From: Dyadobacter sp. CECT 9275
GTDB taxonomy: Bacteria; Bacteroidota; Bacteroidia; Cytophagales; Spirosomataceae
Assembly: GCF_907164905.1 (NCBI RefSeq)
Contig: NZ_CAJRAF010000002.1
Span: 4,229,964-4,293,963 of the forward strand
DNA: 64,000 bases
Direction: 5' to 3'
Part shown: in pieces, positions 55,123 through 64,000 of the stretch
How positions within the stretch are numbered: position 1 is the first letter of the stretch
Layout of the letters: every line of letters begins with the position of its first letter
Made by a program: the position numbers and the translations under genes
The notes under the pieces: model-generated
Databases searched by the model: none
What the model was told of the DNA's origin: nothing
What the model saw: the letters and a program-made list of their open reading frames with translations, nothing else

Positions 55123-56662
55123 TTAAATGCTCGCCCGGCTGGCAACAATAAAGCCTCTCATCAAATCAACCGAGTCAGTAAGTTGTTGAAAGGTATATCT
55201 TATGTTGTTTGCATTCTCAGGGTGGTGAATCTGATGTCTTATGTACTCTGTCAATATTACAGGAGTCGGACCGACCGTACCGTTTCTAAATATCTTATTG
55301 TACGTAACGGTTTGTTTTCCCAATCTATATGCGCCAAGGAGCTCCTCAGCTTCAATATATCCATAAAGCTCATTGTGGTATTCTTCCGTCAAGTCTCTAA
55401 ATGCTATATAATTAATTTCATTTAATGACGGATACGGTAATTGATGAGGTATAATACTTTCAATGCATTTGCTTCCAACTGCATCAATTGAAACCAATCT
55501 CAGATGGTCAAAATTGAGCCCTTTGACAATTGTACAACTATGGGTCGTAAGTAACACCTGCGTGTTTGCAGCACTAGCCAACTGCTTAAAAGCTCTGATT
55601 AGCATTTTTTGATGGTCCGTATGCTGTGACGTCTCAGGCTCTTCAATAGCATAAATGATTGATCTCGAATTGCCTTGCTGCTGCCTTCGCTCTGCCTCTG
55701 CTCGGAAGAAGTTCAATAACACAAGCCGCTTGATTCCACTCCCTCTTTTATTGATTGGAATATTCTCATCACCGGTTATCGAAACTGATTTAAACACGTC
55801 AGCCCATTTCAGAGCGTTGGCGGGAGGAATTATCGGCTTTAACGACGAGGCGACTTCCGGATTCATTTCCCGTAACTTTTCCAAAGTGCTATTGGAAACA
55901 TCTATCAGGCGTTGCTCAACACGCTCAGCGACATCTGCCAATAAAGCAGTAATCGTGGCATCTGCCATGATCTGCTTCACAGCCTCTTTGAGTGGATCCT
56001 GTACTTCACTGTCGCTATCGCTATTCTTTCTGTCGGACTGGAATAGTGTATAGAGCGGTAAATACGTTTGCAGCTTTTCCCAAATATCCTTTGTATCTCC
56101 TTTGGTTACGTCAAGCTCAATCTCTCCAAGTTGCAAGTCTTCGGCAAAGTGATTCCAAATAGCCGATCGCATCTCCGCGTTTACAGATTGATTCGAGCAT
56201 TCTATGCTATTGTCTTTGACTATTTTCTTTAACTCTGCGTTCTTCTTAACCAACAAATCTGCACAATTAGAGTTATTGGGATGATTTGCATTGACGAATA
56301 CTTTGGCAGCGCCCGCATTTGGATACCTCTTGATCACCTCCAAACACCCATCAGAATTAAGCAAATATTCGCCTTCGAGCGTAGTTTCGTAAGAACTGTC
56401 AATCACCACCGAAGCTGGCAAATCATCAAAGAGCACGGCAATTGATATATTAGTATCCCCGGCAGCTAGTGCAGTCTTGTTACATCGTCTTTGTCGAGTT
56501 TTACAACCCCTTTACCATCATTGAAGAAAATATCCAAAGCTTCCAGCACGGTAGACTTTCCGATATCGTTTTTGCCAACAATTACAGTCAAGTCATCGAA
56601 GTCAATGGAGGTTTCGTTGTAATAACCCCGGAAGTTTTTAAGACGTAGAGATTAATGCGCAT
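55123..56662 (-). pseudogene. RloA-like ABC/AAA-type ATPase with apparent frameshifts
   Basis: The gene starts at ATG 56662 (MRIN then LRLKNFRGYYNETSIDF, one base lost near 56649). Walker A VGKNDIGKST follows; a second base is lost near 56474, after which the frame runs open for 437 residues. The later part has GSGIKRLVLLNFF (signature), Walker B IYAIEEPET and LLTTHS. No TOPRIM domain is present. The two single-base losses lie in runs and match the indel pattern of the whole right end, so the gene is probably intact in reality. Confidence 0.7.
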
Positions 56663-56705
56663 TTTAAAGGTAGTTTTATGGAGGATTTGTAATTGTTATT
56701 GAATT

Positions 56706-58010
56706 CTAGGCGATCTTTATTTTCCCGTCACCGCACTATTAATCAAAGTCGATCTGTACTCCTTTAATTTTTCAATCTCTTTTTGTTTCAGGGAAATGGC
56801 GGTGGCAATTTTGCTGGTGACATCCTTCAAGTATTCAAAGATTGCTTCTCTCTCTTCCTTCGGAGCAATGATAACAGGAAAATTCCAGTTTCGTGCTATT
56901 AGTAGAAGCTAGATGGTTGTTTTATTTGCTGTATTGGTAAAATATTTTCTACCATAATCTGATTCCATTAATATAGAGGCAAATTGGGGCGAGATTACGA
57001 AGTATCTACCCGAACCGCAAAAACATGATTTTGGTGTAAGCAATTTTCAATTTCTCCATTCCAAAACTGTACCTCTTCCAAGCTTATCTAAATCTCCACC
57101 TTCCGTCACCAGAATGTCTCCTTTTCTAACTAAATATTTATCCGCTTCTCTTTTAGGCATACTAATCTCAGCCATTTTGATCAAGATTAAAATAACCTGA
57201 TTGTACATTTGCAACCCTCAAATATGGGTAGGTTTATAACATTCTTAGGATACGTAACTTTTACCCAATGTTATTCCACTTTGAACAACTGAAAAATATT
57301 TCAATTTCTCACTTCCCAATTCTCCGGAATCTCCCCAATCCATTCTACTCCCGAGTCCCTCATCTTCACATCCGGAGTCTAACCCCCGCGTAACAGCATT
57401 GTGAATCAGTATTTGCCTGCGATCTTTGAGTAATTCTATTGTTTTTCTTTGATGGAAATGGCCTGGTCAATTTGGGCCGTTTTACGATCGAGGAAATTGG
57501 CGATGGTGGTTTGTTCGGCGAGGGATGGAATTGCCACAATGATGGCTTTCATTTCATCATATCGTGTAGTCCAAAGGTCAAGCAACGATCCCATGTCCCA
57601 TTCGATAAAACTCTTCGATGAAAGAATAACTTTTTAGATAGTAATGACAAAACTTTGAATTTAGATATCTTTGGCTCCATCACAATATTTATCAAAGAAA
57701 CTGAGCCATCCAGATTTGAAACACCGCTTGATCCCTTTCTATGCTGACCGACTATTTAATAACAAAGTCTCCTGACTTAACGAGCTTTCTGTTGTCTCCA
57801 TCATTACTTTTTGCCGCGCTGTCAAGTTGCGGCAAAATTCCATTTTTAGTTACTGAAAGAGGTGCAAAGTCTTTGTCAGAAAACTTTTGTGCGCATTTCT
57901 TCAAATCTTGTCCCCAATCGAGTTAGCTCCCAATTCTTTGGAACTTCTCCTAACCATTTTACGCCCGAATCCCTGTACTCACTATATTTCTCAAACATCA
58001 ATATGATCAT
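56706..58010 (-). pseudogene. hsdS: Type I restriction specificity subunit HsdS, disrupted by indels
   Basis: Reading through frame changes, the start is MFEKYSEYRDSGVKWLGEVP (ATG 57998 or 58010), a repeat DSGVEWIGEIPENWEV is near 57340, a conserved EQTTIANFLDRKTAQIDQAI is near 57490, and the end is LKEYRSTLINSAVTGKIKI (stop at 56706). This is the classical HsdS plan: two target-recognition domains, each followed by a helical spacer. At least five frame changes are needed. DNA specificity cannot be deduced. Confidence 0.75.
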
Positions 58011-58038
58011 TTAAAACGTCCACACCCTTCACCCATAG

Positions 58039-60393
58039 CTAAAATCTCCGAATCAACCCATCACTTTCCGCTTCCAAAGCCAATATATCAGCAGCCACCT
58101 CTTTCAATACTTCTCAAAGGCTTGTGGCGGTAGAAATACTTATTGAAACTGATCTCGTAACCAATTTTGGTAGCATCCAATGATATCCAGGCTTCTTCCA
58201 CGTGGGTTTTACTTCGCGTAGAAAGTACTCGTATATATTCTCGTTAAGCGTTACATTCTCCGTATCCCGCAAATCGCTTTCCGTTTCGTATTGCAGGTAT
58301 TCGCCTTTTTTATTGGTTGGAAAATATCCATGGTCGGATAGTTGCTCTTCTGTACAGTTTAGGTAATCCAACAGCTTTTCCAGTTTTTCACCCGGCAGTT
58401 TTGGTAATTCCTTTCACTACTTTTTCGGCCCCGGCATCATACCAGCTCACTGCATTCAGGATTGCGTTCTTTTCAGAAGAAGACAGTTTGGCACCTTGCT
58501 TTTTAAGAGCGGCATCTACTTTTTCCTTGAAAATATTGGAAGTCGGCTAAATTCTGCTGTACCCATTGCCGGCCAGCAAATCCGTCGCATTGTTCAACAG
58601 ATCCAACTGCTTTTGCCAGGTATCTTTGCTGGTGAGGCTTTGGCTTGTTATGGCGTTCAGGCTCAGGTCGTTTTTTTCACAGTAATCCAAAATCGCCTTT
58701 TCGTGTGCTGCGAGATTGGTGTACACTTCTTCTCCAAATTCTTGTATATGCCCAGGTCATGGGTTCGCGTAAGGACTTGTCGAAACGGAGGTCAGCAATG
58801 CGTTTCTTCGGTAAACTGTGCTTTCAGGCGTTTTGGCCGATCGATGGTCACTTTGTAATAACCAAAATCGGCATGTTTCAAAAACCTGTGAAGCAATACC
58901 ATCATCGCCTTGGCGTTTCGATTGCTTCCAAGCTGGTGTACACCTGCACAATCTCTTTGATGTGCTCAGGAGCAAATTCACAGTTTTTGTTACCAGGTTT
59001 TTGCGAAGCTTGCGGTAAAGCTGTCCGGCGTCAATAAGCTGCACTTTTTCCCTGGCGGTGCGGTGCTTTGTTATTGCTTAAAATCCAGATGTAAGTCGTA
59101 ATGCCGGTATTTGTAAACAAGTTATTGGGCAACTGCACAAGTCGCTTCCAGCCAATCATTTTCAATAATATAACGGCGGATATTGCTCTCCCCCGCCACC
59201 AGCATCACCCGTAAACAAGCTCGACCATTGTGTACAGACGCAATGCGCGAGCCAGTTACGCTTTTCTCTTTCGATTTCATTTTAGAAACCATTTCCATCA
59301 GTGAAAAGCAGCTGGCCGTCCGACGAACGCGGCGTAGCATCCGCATCATCCTCCACGCCCCAGTAATCTTTCAGTTTGATCTGGGAAACGCGGATCAATA
59401 ATATCTTTTCCATCCTTGATATACTTCTGTTCACTCGCCCAGGATTTCCCATAAGGCGGGTTTGGACAGCATAAAATCAAAACTCGTTCCGGCAAATTCA
59501 TCCGTAGAAAGCGTAGAGCCCACCCGGATATTCTCCGGATTGTTGCCCTTGAATCAATCATATCCGACTTACAGATTGCATACGTTTTCGTCGTTGATTT
59601 CCTTGCCATACAGATACACAATCACCTTTTGCGGCGGATCTCGCCCTCTTCATCTTTGATAAAATTCGAGATTCCGTGAGCATACCACCACTTCCACAAG
59701 CAGGATCGTAGATCGTCATCACTGGCGAGCAGCTTATCTTTGATCGGATCAAAAAATAATATGCGTCATCAGGTCAATCACTTCACGCGGCGTAAAGTGC
59801 TCCCCGGCTTCCTCATTATTATCCTCGTTGAATTTCCGGATCAGCTCTTCAAAATACATAACCCATTCCTAAATTGGAAGCGGCTGTAGCTTGCGACCAT
59901 CCGGGTCCACCTTTTCAAAAGGCGTCAGGTTGATGTAAGAAGAAGTAAATTTTTCCAGTACGTTCAGCAGCACGTCCTTACTGGCCATGTGCCGCACCTG
60001 ACTTTTCAGCTTAAACTTGTCAATGATCTCCTTCACATTGGCACTGAAACCATTGAGATATTCTTCAAAATTACCTTGTAAAATTTGCTGGCTGTTGGTG
60101 GCAGTGCTGTGCAGTCGCTGCAAAGTCCATGGACTCGTATTGTAAAATACATAACCCGAAGCCTGCATCAGTCCGTTTTCATCCATTCGGTGAAACCTGC
60201 TTCGTCTTTTTGAAACGCCAATTCCTCCATCACAGCTTCTTTAGTAGGTTCCAGTAACGCATTCTAACCGCCTCAATACTACCATTGGAAGAATTACATC
60301 CCGATATTTCCACGCACATATACATCACGCAGACAATCGTCTGCAATGGACCAGATAAAAGAAACAAGCTTATTGTGTTACTGTATTATTCAT
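58039..60393 (-). pseudogene. hsdM: Type I methyltransferase subunit HsdM, disrupted by indels
   Basis: ATG 60393 to TAG 58039, about 785 residues if repaired, the usual HsdM length. Recognisable pieces in order: [37 protein letters not shown], motif I YDPACGSGGML (near 59700), motif IV NPPYGKSWASEQKYI (near 59460), then a C-terminal ESDGLIRRF. Frame changes occur about every 100-300 nt. Methylates adenine at the HsdS-defined sequence and protects the host. Confidence 0.8.
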
Positions 60394-61078
60394 GTAATTT
60401 GATAAAATCGTAAAGGGTTTGTTTGCTCCTGCTCTGTAAAATAGTCTGTTTTAAGGGTTGTCCTAAAAACAAAATTTTGATTTTGACTAGAAATGAGACA
60501 AATTAAGCTCTCGATTCAGCCCGGGGTACTCTGCTGAAAGCAATATAGATAAGGCATCTAGATCTTTTGAAGTAATTTAATGACCCTGGCCTTTAAAAAT
60601 AAATAATTTTTACAAAATCAAGCTTCTTGATTATAAACCGTAAGGAGACTCAATATAACTAGTAAGTAAGTTCACAACTAAACAAACCACTGGATGAATT
60701 TAAAATACTTTACTCTGACAAATTCGAACACGATAAATGTGTAGCATCAAAGACATTCTGGAACTAGATAACTATGATCCAGTTATGTCAGTTGTAAGGT
60801 CAATTTCCAACTTAACATAGCCCAGTAATTCTAGCATCTTTAAACGCAAGAAAGTAGGAAAGATCCCGCAGAGGAAATCAGAAAATCTTCCACTATTCTT
60901 GGTAGTAATATAGAAAATGCTATCGAGTACAAAAGGAAATATATTTAGACATCGGCAGAAAGTACGCATGTACTATATATTATGTTTGATTTAGTTTAAA
61001 AAGCCCATCGAGGTAATAGACATACAATTATTTTAGCGAAATCCTTTTTTCCGAATATCACTTTCGACAGTCTGATGC
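60394..61078. other. AT-rich intergenic region
   Basis: About 685 bases with no supportable gene. If the indel-rich sequence extends here, a short gene could be hidden, but I see no family motif. Confidence 0.35.
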
Positions 61079-61295
61079 TTTTCTTATCGATCAAGCGGGC
61101 TTACACATCGATTCCCAAGATATCAAGATATCCAGTCCAACCTAGATAAGTTGATTGAGGAATTTAAAACCTTACAAGAAGATAGTGAGCTTCATCCTTT
61201 AGTTATAATAACATACTTTCATTACCGACTATTGGCCATCCATCCATTTCCTGACGGAAATGGTCGTATTTCAAGACTGATATTGAATGTCATGC
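61079..61295 (+). pseudogene. Fic-family gene fragment cut by the IS
   Basis: The frame RFPRYQDIQSNLDKLIEEFK, then LAIHPFPDGNGRISRL leads directly into the left IS end after about 70 readable residues. HPFPDGNGR is a complete Fic core. The start is not found because of upstream frame changes, and the C-terminus is missing beyond 61295. Distinct from the Fic at 54454 (opposite strand, HPFNNGNGR). Confidence 0.65.
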
Positions 61296-61477
61296 TGGAA
61301 AATTCGGTGAAACTGACCACCCAATTCGGTTTAAACTGACCACTGTTCCGGGCGAAATTGACCACCCCATTTCGGATCAAACTGACCACCTGATTCCGGA
61401 GTAAACTGACCACCTGAGAGATTAGAAAATGCTGTAGAATCAACCATATTTTGGCACGAACCAATCGTGTAAAAGGT

Positions 61478-63021
61478 ATGGCCAATTCGACAATCAGCAT
61501 GAGCAAAATAAGACAGATTTTACGGATGTACAGCCAGGGCCGCAGCAAGCTCTGGATAGCGGAACAGACAGGTGTTTCCCGCAATACCGCTAAGAAGTAC
61601 ATGACCACTTTTGATGCGAGCGGACTTACCTTTGAACAGATCAACAGCCTGAATGATAAAGAGCTGGATGACTTTTTCGGAACGGTTAAACAGCAGCCAC
61701 CGCAAGACAGATTGTTGAATCTGCAACGTTGTTTTCCGCAAATAGACAAAGAATTAAAACGGACAGGTGTTACCCGTCATATGCTTTGGGAAGCCTATAA
61801 AAAGGAATTTCCGGAAGGATTGCTTATACCAGTTTTGCTTTCATCTGACCAAATGGAAGGCCCGCGTTAACCCTGTGATGCATCAGGACCATAAGGCCGG
61901 CGATAAGCTGTACATCGATTTTGCAGGTGTTAAATTAAGTATTGTAGATAAAGAGACTGGTGAATTAACTGAGGTTGAAGTGTTTGTGGCTATCCTGGAG
62001 CGAGTCAACTCACTTACGTGGAAGCAGTCAGTAGCCAGCAAAAAGAAGATCTGATCGCAGCTTGCGAGAATGCACTTCATTATATCGGTGGTGTGCCGGC
62101 AGCAATTGTTCCGGATAACCTTAAAGCTGCTGTTATAAAAGCAATAAATACGAACCTACGCTGAACGAGGCCTTTGCCGATTTTGCTGATCATTATGGGA
62201 CTACGATATTACCTGCACGCGCTTACGGCCAAGAGATAAGGCGTTGGTGGAAGGTGCTGTCAAAATCGTTTACAGCCGTATTTATGCGCCTTTAAGAAAG
62301 CAGGTTTACAACTCACTGACAGAGTTAAACGCAGCTATATTGATTGCTCTCGAGGCTCATAATAACCAACTGCTTCGGGGCCGTAATTACAGTCGCAGAC
62401 TCCAGTTTGAAGAAATTGAGCGCAGTGCTCTGGCCCCGCTTCCGATCCTGCATTATGAGTTCAAAAAACAGCTACATGCCACTGTAATGAAGAACGGACA
62501 TGTCTGCCTGAGCGTTGACAAGCACTATTAGGTGTCCCATACCGGTTTATCGGCAAGAAAGTCAAGTTGTTGTATTCCAATTCTGTGGTTGAAGCATATT
62601 ATCATTACGAACGTATCGCCCTTCATAAAAGGCTTAAAAGTCCCTATAATTATTCTACGATAAAGAACATCTGGCCAGTACACACCGCTTCGTAACAGAC
62701 TGGACACCAGATCGATTCTTGGAGTGGGCTTCCTCGATCCATGAAGATGTCAGGTTGTATATTCTTAAAATCCTGGATCGCAAACAGCATCCCGAACAGG
62801 CCTACCGCTCCTGTATTGGTATCCTCTCTTTTGCGAAGAAAGCTGGTGAACAACGCCTGATCAGCGCGTGCCAAAGGGCTTTAAGCTATGGTATCTACAA
62901 CTATAAAACAATCCAGACTATACTGGAAAAAAATATGGATCAATATGAAGACAGCCTGTTTGCAGACGAATTACCCATGCCCAAACACGATAATATCAGA
63001 GGCGAAGACTATTATCAATAA
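61478..63021 (+). pseudogene. istA: istA of IS copy 2, frameshifted
   Basis: Starts as in copy 1 (MANSTISMSKI). The first frame change is at about 61820 (GGATTTGC in copy 1, GGATTGC here), with further changes at about 61830, 62000, 62140, 62227, 62530 and 62657. The stop and spacing to istB are as in copy 1. If the indels are sequencing errors this is an intact transposase. Confidence 0.85.
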
Positions 63022-63042
63022 TCCTTTAAACAATTAATAAAA

Positions 63043-63788
63043 ATGAACACAAACACTTTGGAAAGTACGCAAGCTAAAATTTTACGGCATGTTCCATGCC
63101 TTTAAAAGTAGCCTGGAAAGTGGAAAGACTAATGATTACACGGCGGATGAGCTTTTAGCTCATCTAGTTGACGCTGAATGGGATGACAGAAAATAACCGT
63201 CGGGTCGAACGCCAGATCTTGTACGCACGGTTCCGCTATAAGGCCATGGTCGAAATATCCACTATCATGCTGATAGAAGTATTGACCGTAATCAGATCAT
63301 GCGCCTAGCAGAATGCTCCTTTATTGGCCGAAATGAAAACCTACTGATCACAGGCAGTACCGGAATCGGTAAAAGCTATGTAGCATCTGCGATTGGTCAT
63401 CAGGCATGTATACTTGGCTACCGCGTAATGTATGCCAGTACTCCCAAATTGTTTGCCAAACTCAAAATGGCCAAGGCGGATGGATCCTATATCAAAGAAA
63501 TTACAAAAATAGAACGGCAACAACTTCTTATCCTGGACGACTTTGGTATCCAGCCGTTCGATGCCCAGAGCCGGGCAGCACTGATGGAAATCATAGAAGA
63601 CAGGCACGAAAAACATCCCTGATAATTACTTCTCAGTTGCCTGTTAGCAAATGGCATGAAGTAATAGGAGAAAAAACCATTGCTGATGCCATTTTAGATC
63701 GTATAGTACATGATGCACACCGGTTGAATTAAAGGGGGAATCAATGAGAAGAAAACGAAAAACGGAGCTCGAAACCAGCTACGAATAA
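63043..63788 (+). pseudogene. istB: istB of IS copy 2, frameshifted
   Basis: MNTNTLE start as in copy 1, then base losses at about 63064 and 63069, one gain at about 63190, and losses at about 63254, 63608 and 63722. Walker A GSTGIGKS and LLILDDF are in frame in the middle segment (63299-63622). Confidence 0.85.
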
Positions 63789-63908
63789 TTATAACTTTTA
63801 TTTACTAATTTTGAATCGCTTCTACTAGCATTTTCTACTACCGGCCGCCAGTTAATTAGGTGGTCAATTTGCCACGGAATCAGGTGGTCAACTTCTCCGA
63901 AATACCCA

Positions 63909-64000
63909 CAAAGAACGGTGACCAAGCCTTTTTGACACTGTCTCAACAGGAATTTTGTTACTAAGTGTAACTGCCGTCGCAAAGGTGTTACGGGCGATAT
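63909..64000 (-). pseudogene. Tyrosine recombinase/integrase fragment cut by IS copy 2 (partial)
   Basis: On the minus strand, IARNTFATAVTLSNKIPVET then VSKRLGHRSL is the box II region of a tyrosine recombinase (the ARxTFAT Arg and LGH). The frame enters the IS directly, so the C-terminal active-site Tyr is lost at this junction; the N-terminal part lies beyond the window. Probably the integrase of the mobile element to the left. Confidence 0.75.

Larger units (their letters stand above)
61296..63908 (+). mobile_element. IS21-family element, copy 2 (2613 bp, indel-ridden)
   Basis: Same element as 18867-21493, in the same orientation. By aligning the two by eye I count 15 single-base losses, one gain and about one substitution, mostly within runs of 2-5 identical bases; the net -14 equals the length difference. 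Flanks are a Fic fragment on the left and an integrase fragment on the right, without target duplication. Confidence 0.9.

Noticed and set aside
60772..60969. 65-residue minus-strand ORF
   Set aside because: No family pattern, AT-rich and in the indel-ridden region; not supportable.
61222..61749. 175-residue minus-strand open frame at IS copy 2
   Set aside because: Antisense to istA and the Fic fragment, identical in type to the chimeric frame at IS copy 1.

Overview
The window looks like a chromosomal segment of a Bacteroidota bacterium, most likely of the Cytophagales/Spirosomataceae (Dyadobacter-like). This rests on two SusC/SusD pairs, TAnnTTTG-type promoter boxes, near absence of Shine-Dalgarno sequences, BNR/DUF1080/PVC-type secreted enzymes and Bacteroidota-type mobilisation genes. 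The genus is an inference.

Layout. (1) 1-15187 is a carbohydrate-utilisation locus. A minus-strand operon runs susC, susD, a lyxose/mannose isomerase-like cupin, a TIM-barrel lipoprotein, a sialidase-like BNR protein, a SnoaL/NTF2-like protein, a DUF1080-SGNH hydrolase and a PVC-type dehydrogenase with haem c (cut by the left edge). A divergent lacI-type regulator and a 22-bp palindrome lie upstream of susC. (2) 15.3-25.8 kb is a scarred region: two small orphan genes, an HTH/AbiEii toxin-antitoxin pair with broken neighbours, one IS21-family element (18867-21493), and a second, different IS21-family element (21885-24633). The second sits with a 7-bp target duplication inside a small secreted-protein gene. 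(3) 25-30 kb holds a LuxR-type regulator, an orphan gene and two tandem NUMOD4 proteins lacking a recognisable HNH core. (4) 30-38.5 kb holds an AraC regulator, a MauE-like membrane protein, a small exported two-cysteine protein, and a convergent tlpA-susC-susD operon. I read these as one candidate redox/peptide export or uptake system. (5) 41.4-47.4 kb is a mobilisation module: relaxase, MobC-like protein, oriT-like hairpins, ParA-like ATPase, excisionase-like HTH and ArdA. (6) 47.4-60.4 kb is a defence island on the minus strand: hsdM, hsdS, an RloA-like ATPase, fic, hsdR, a small conserved protein, and mcrB and mcrC. (7) 61-64 kb holds a broken fic gene, a second copy of the first IS21 element and the edge of a tyrosine recombinase. 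Parts 5-7 probably belong to one integrated mobilisable element carrying defence cargo.

Two points deserve attention. From about 56.4 kb to the right edge almost every gene is broken by single-base indels. The second IS copy differs from the first by 15 one-base deletions, one insertion and about one substitution, a pattern of sequencing error rather than gene decay, so hsdM, hsdS, the ATPase and the IS copy are probably intact in the real genome. Also, a related hairpin-forming leader lies 41-42 nt upstream of two unrelated genes: ardA, and the HTH gene of the AbiEii pair.
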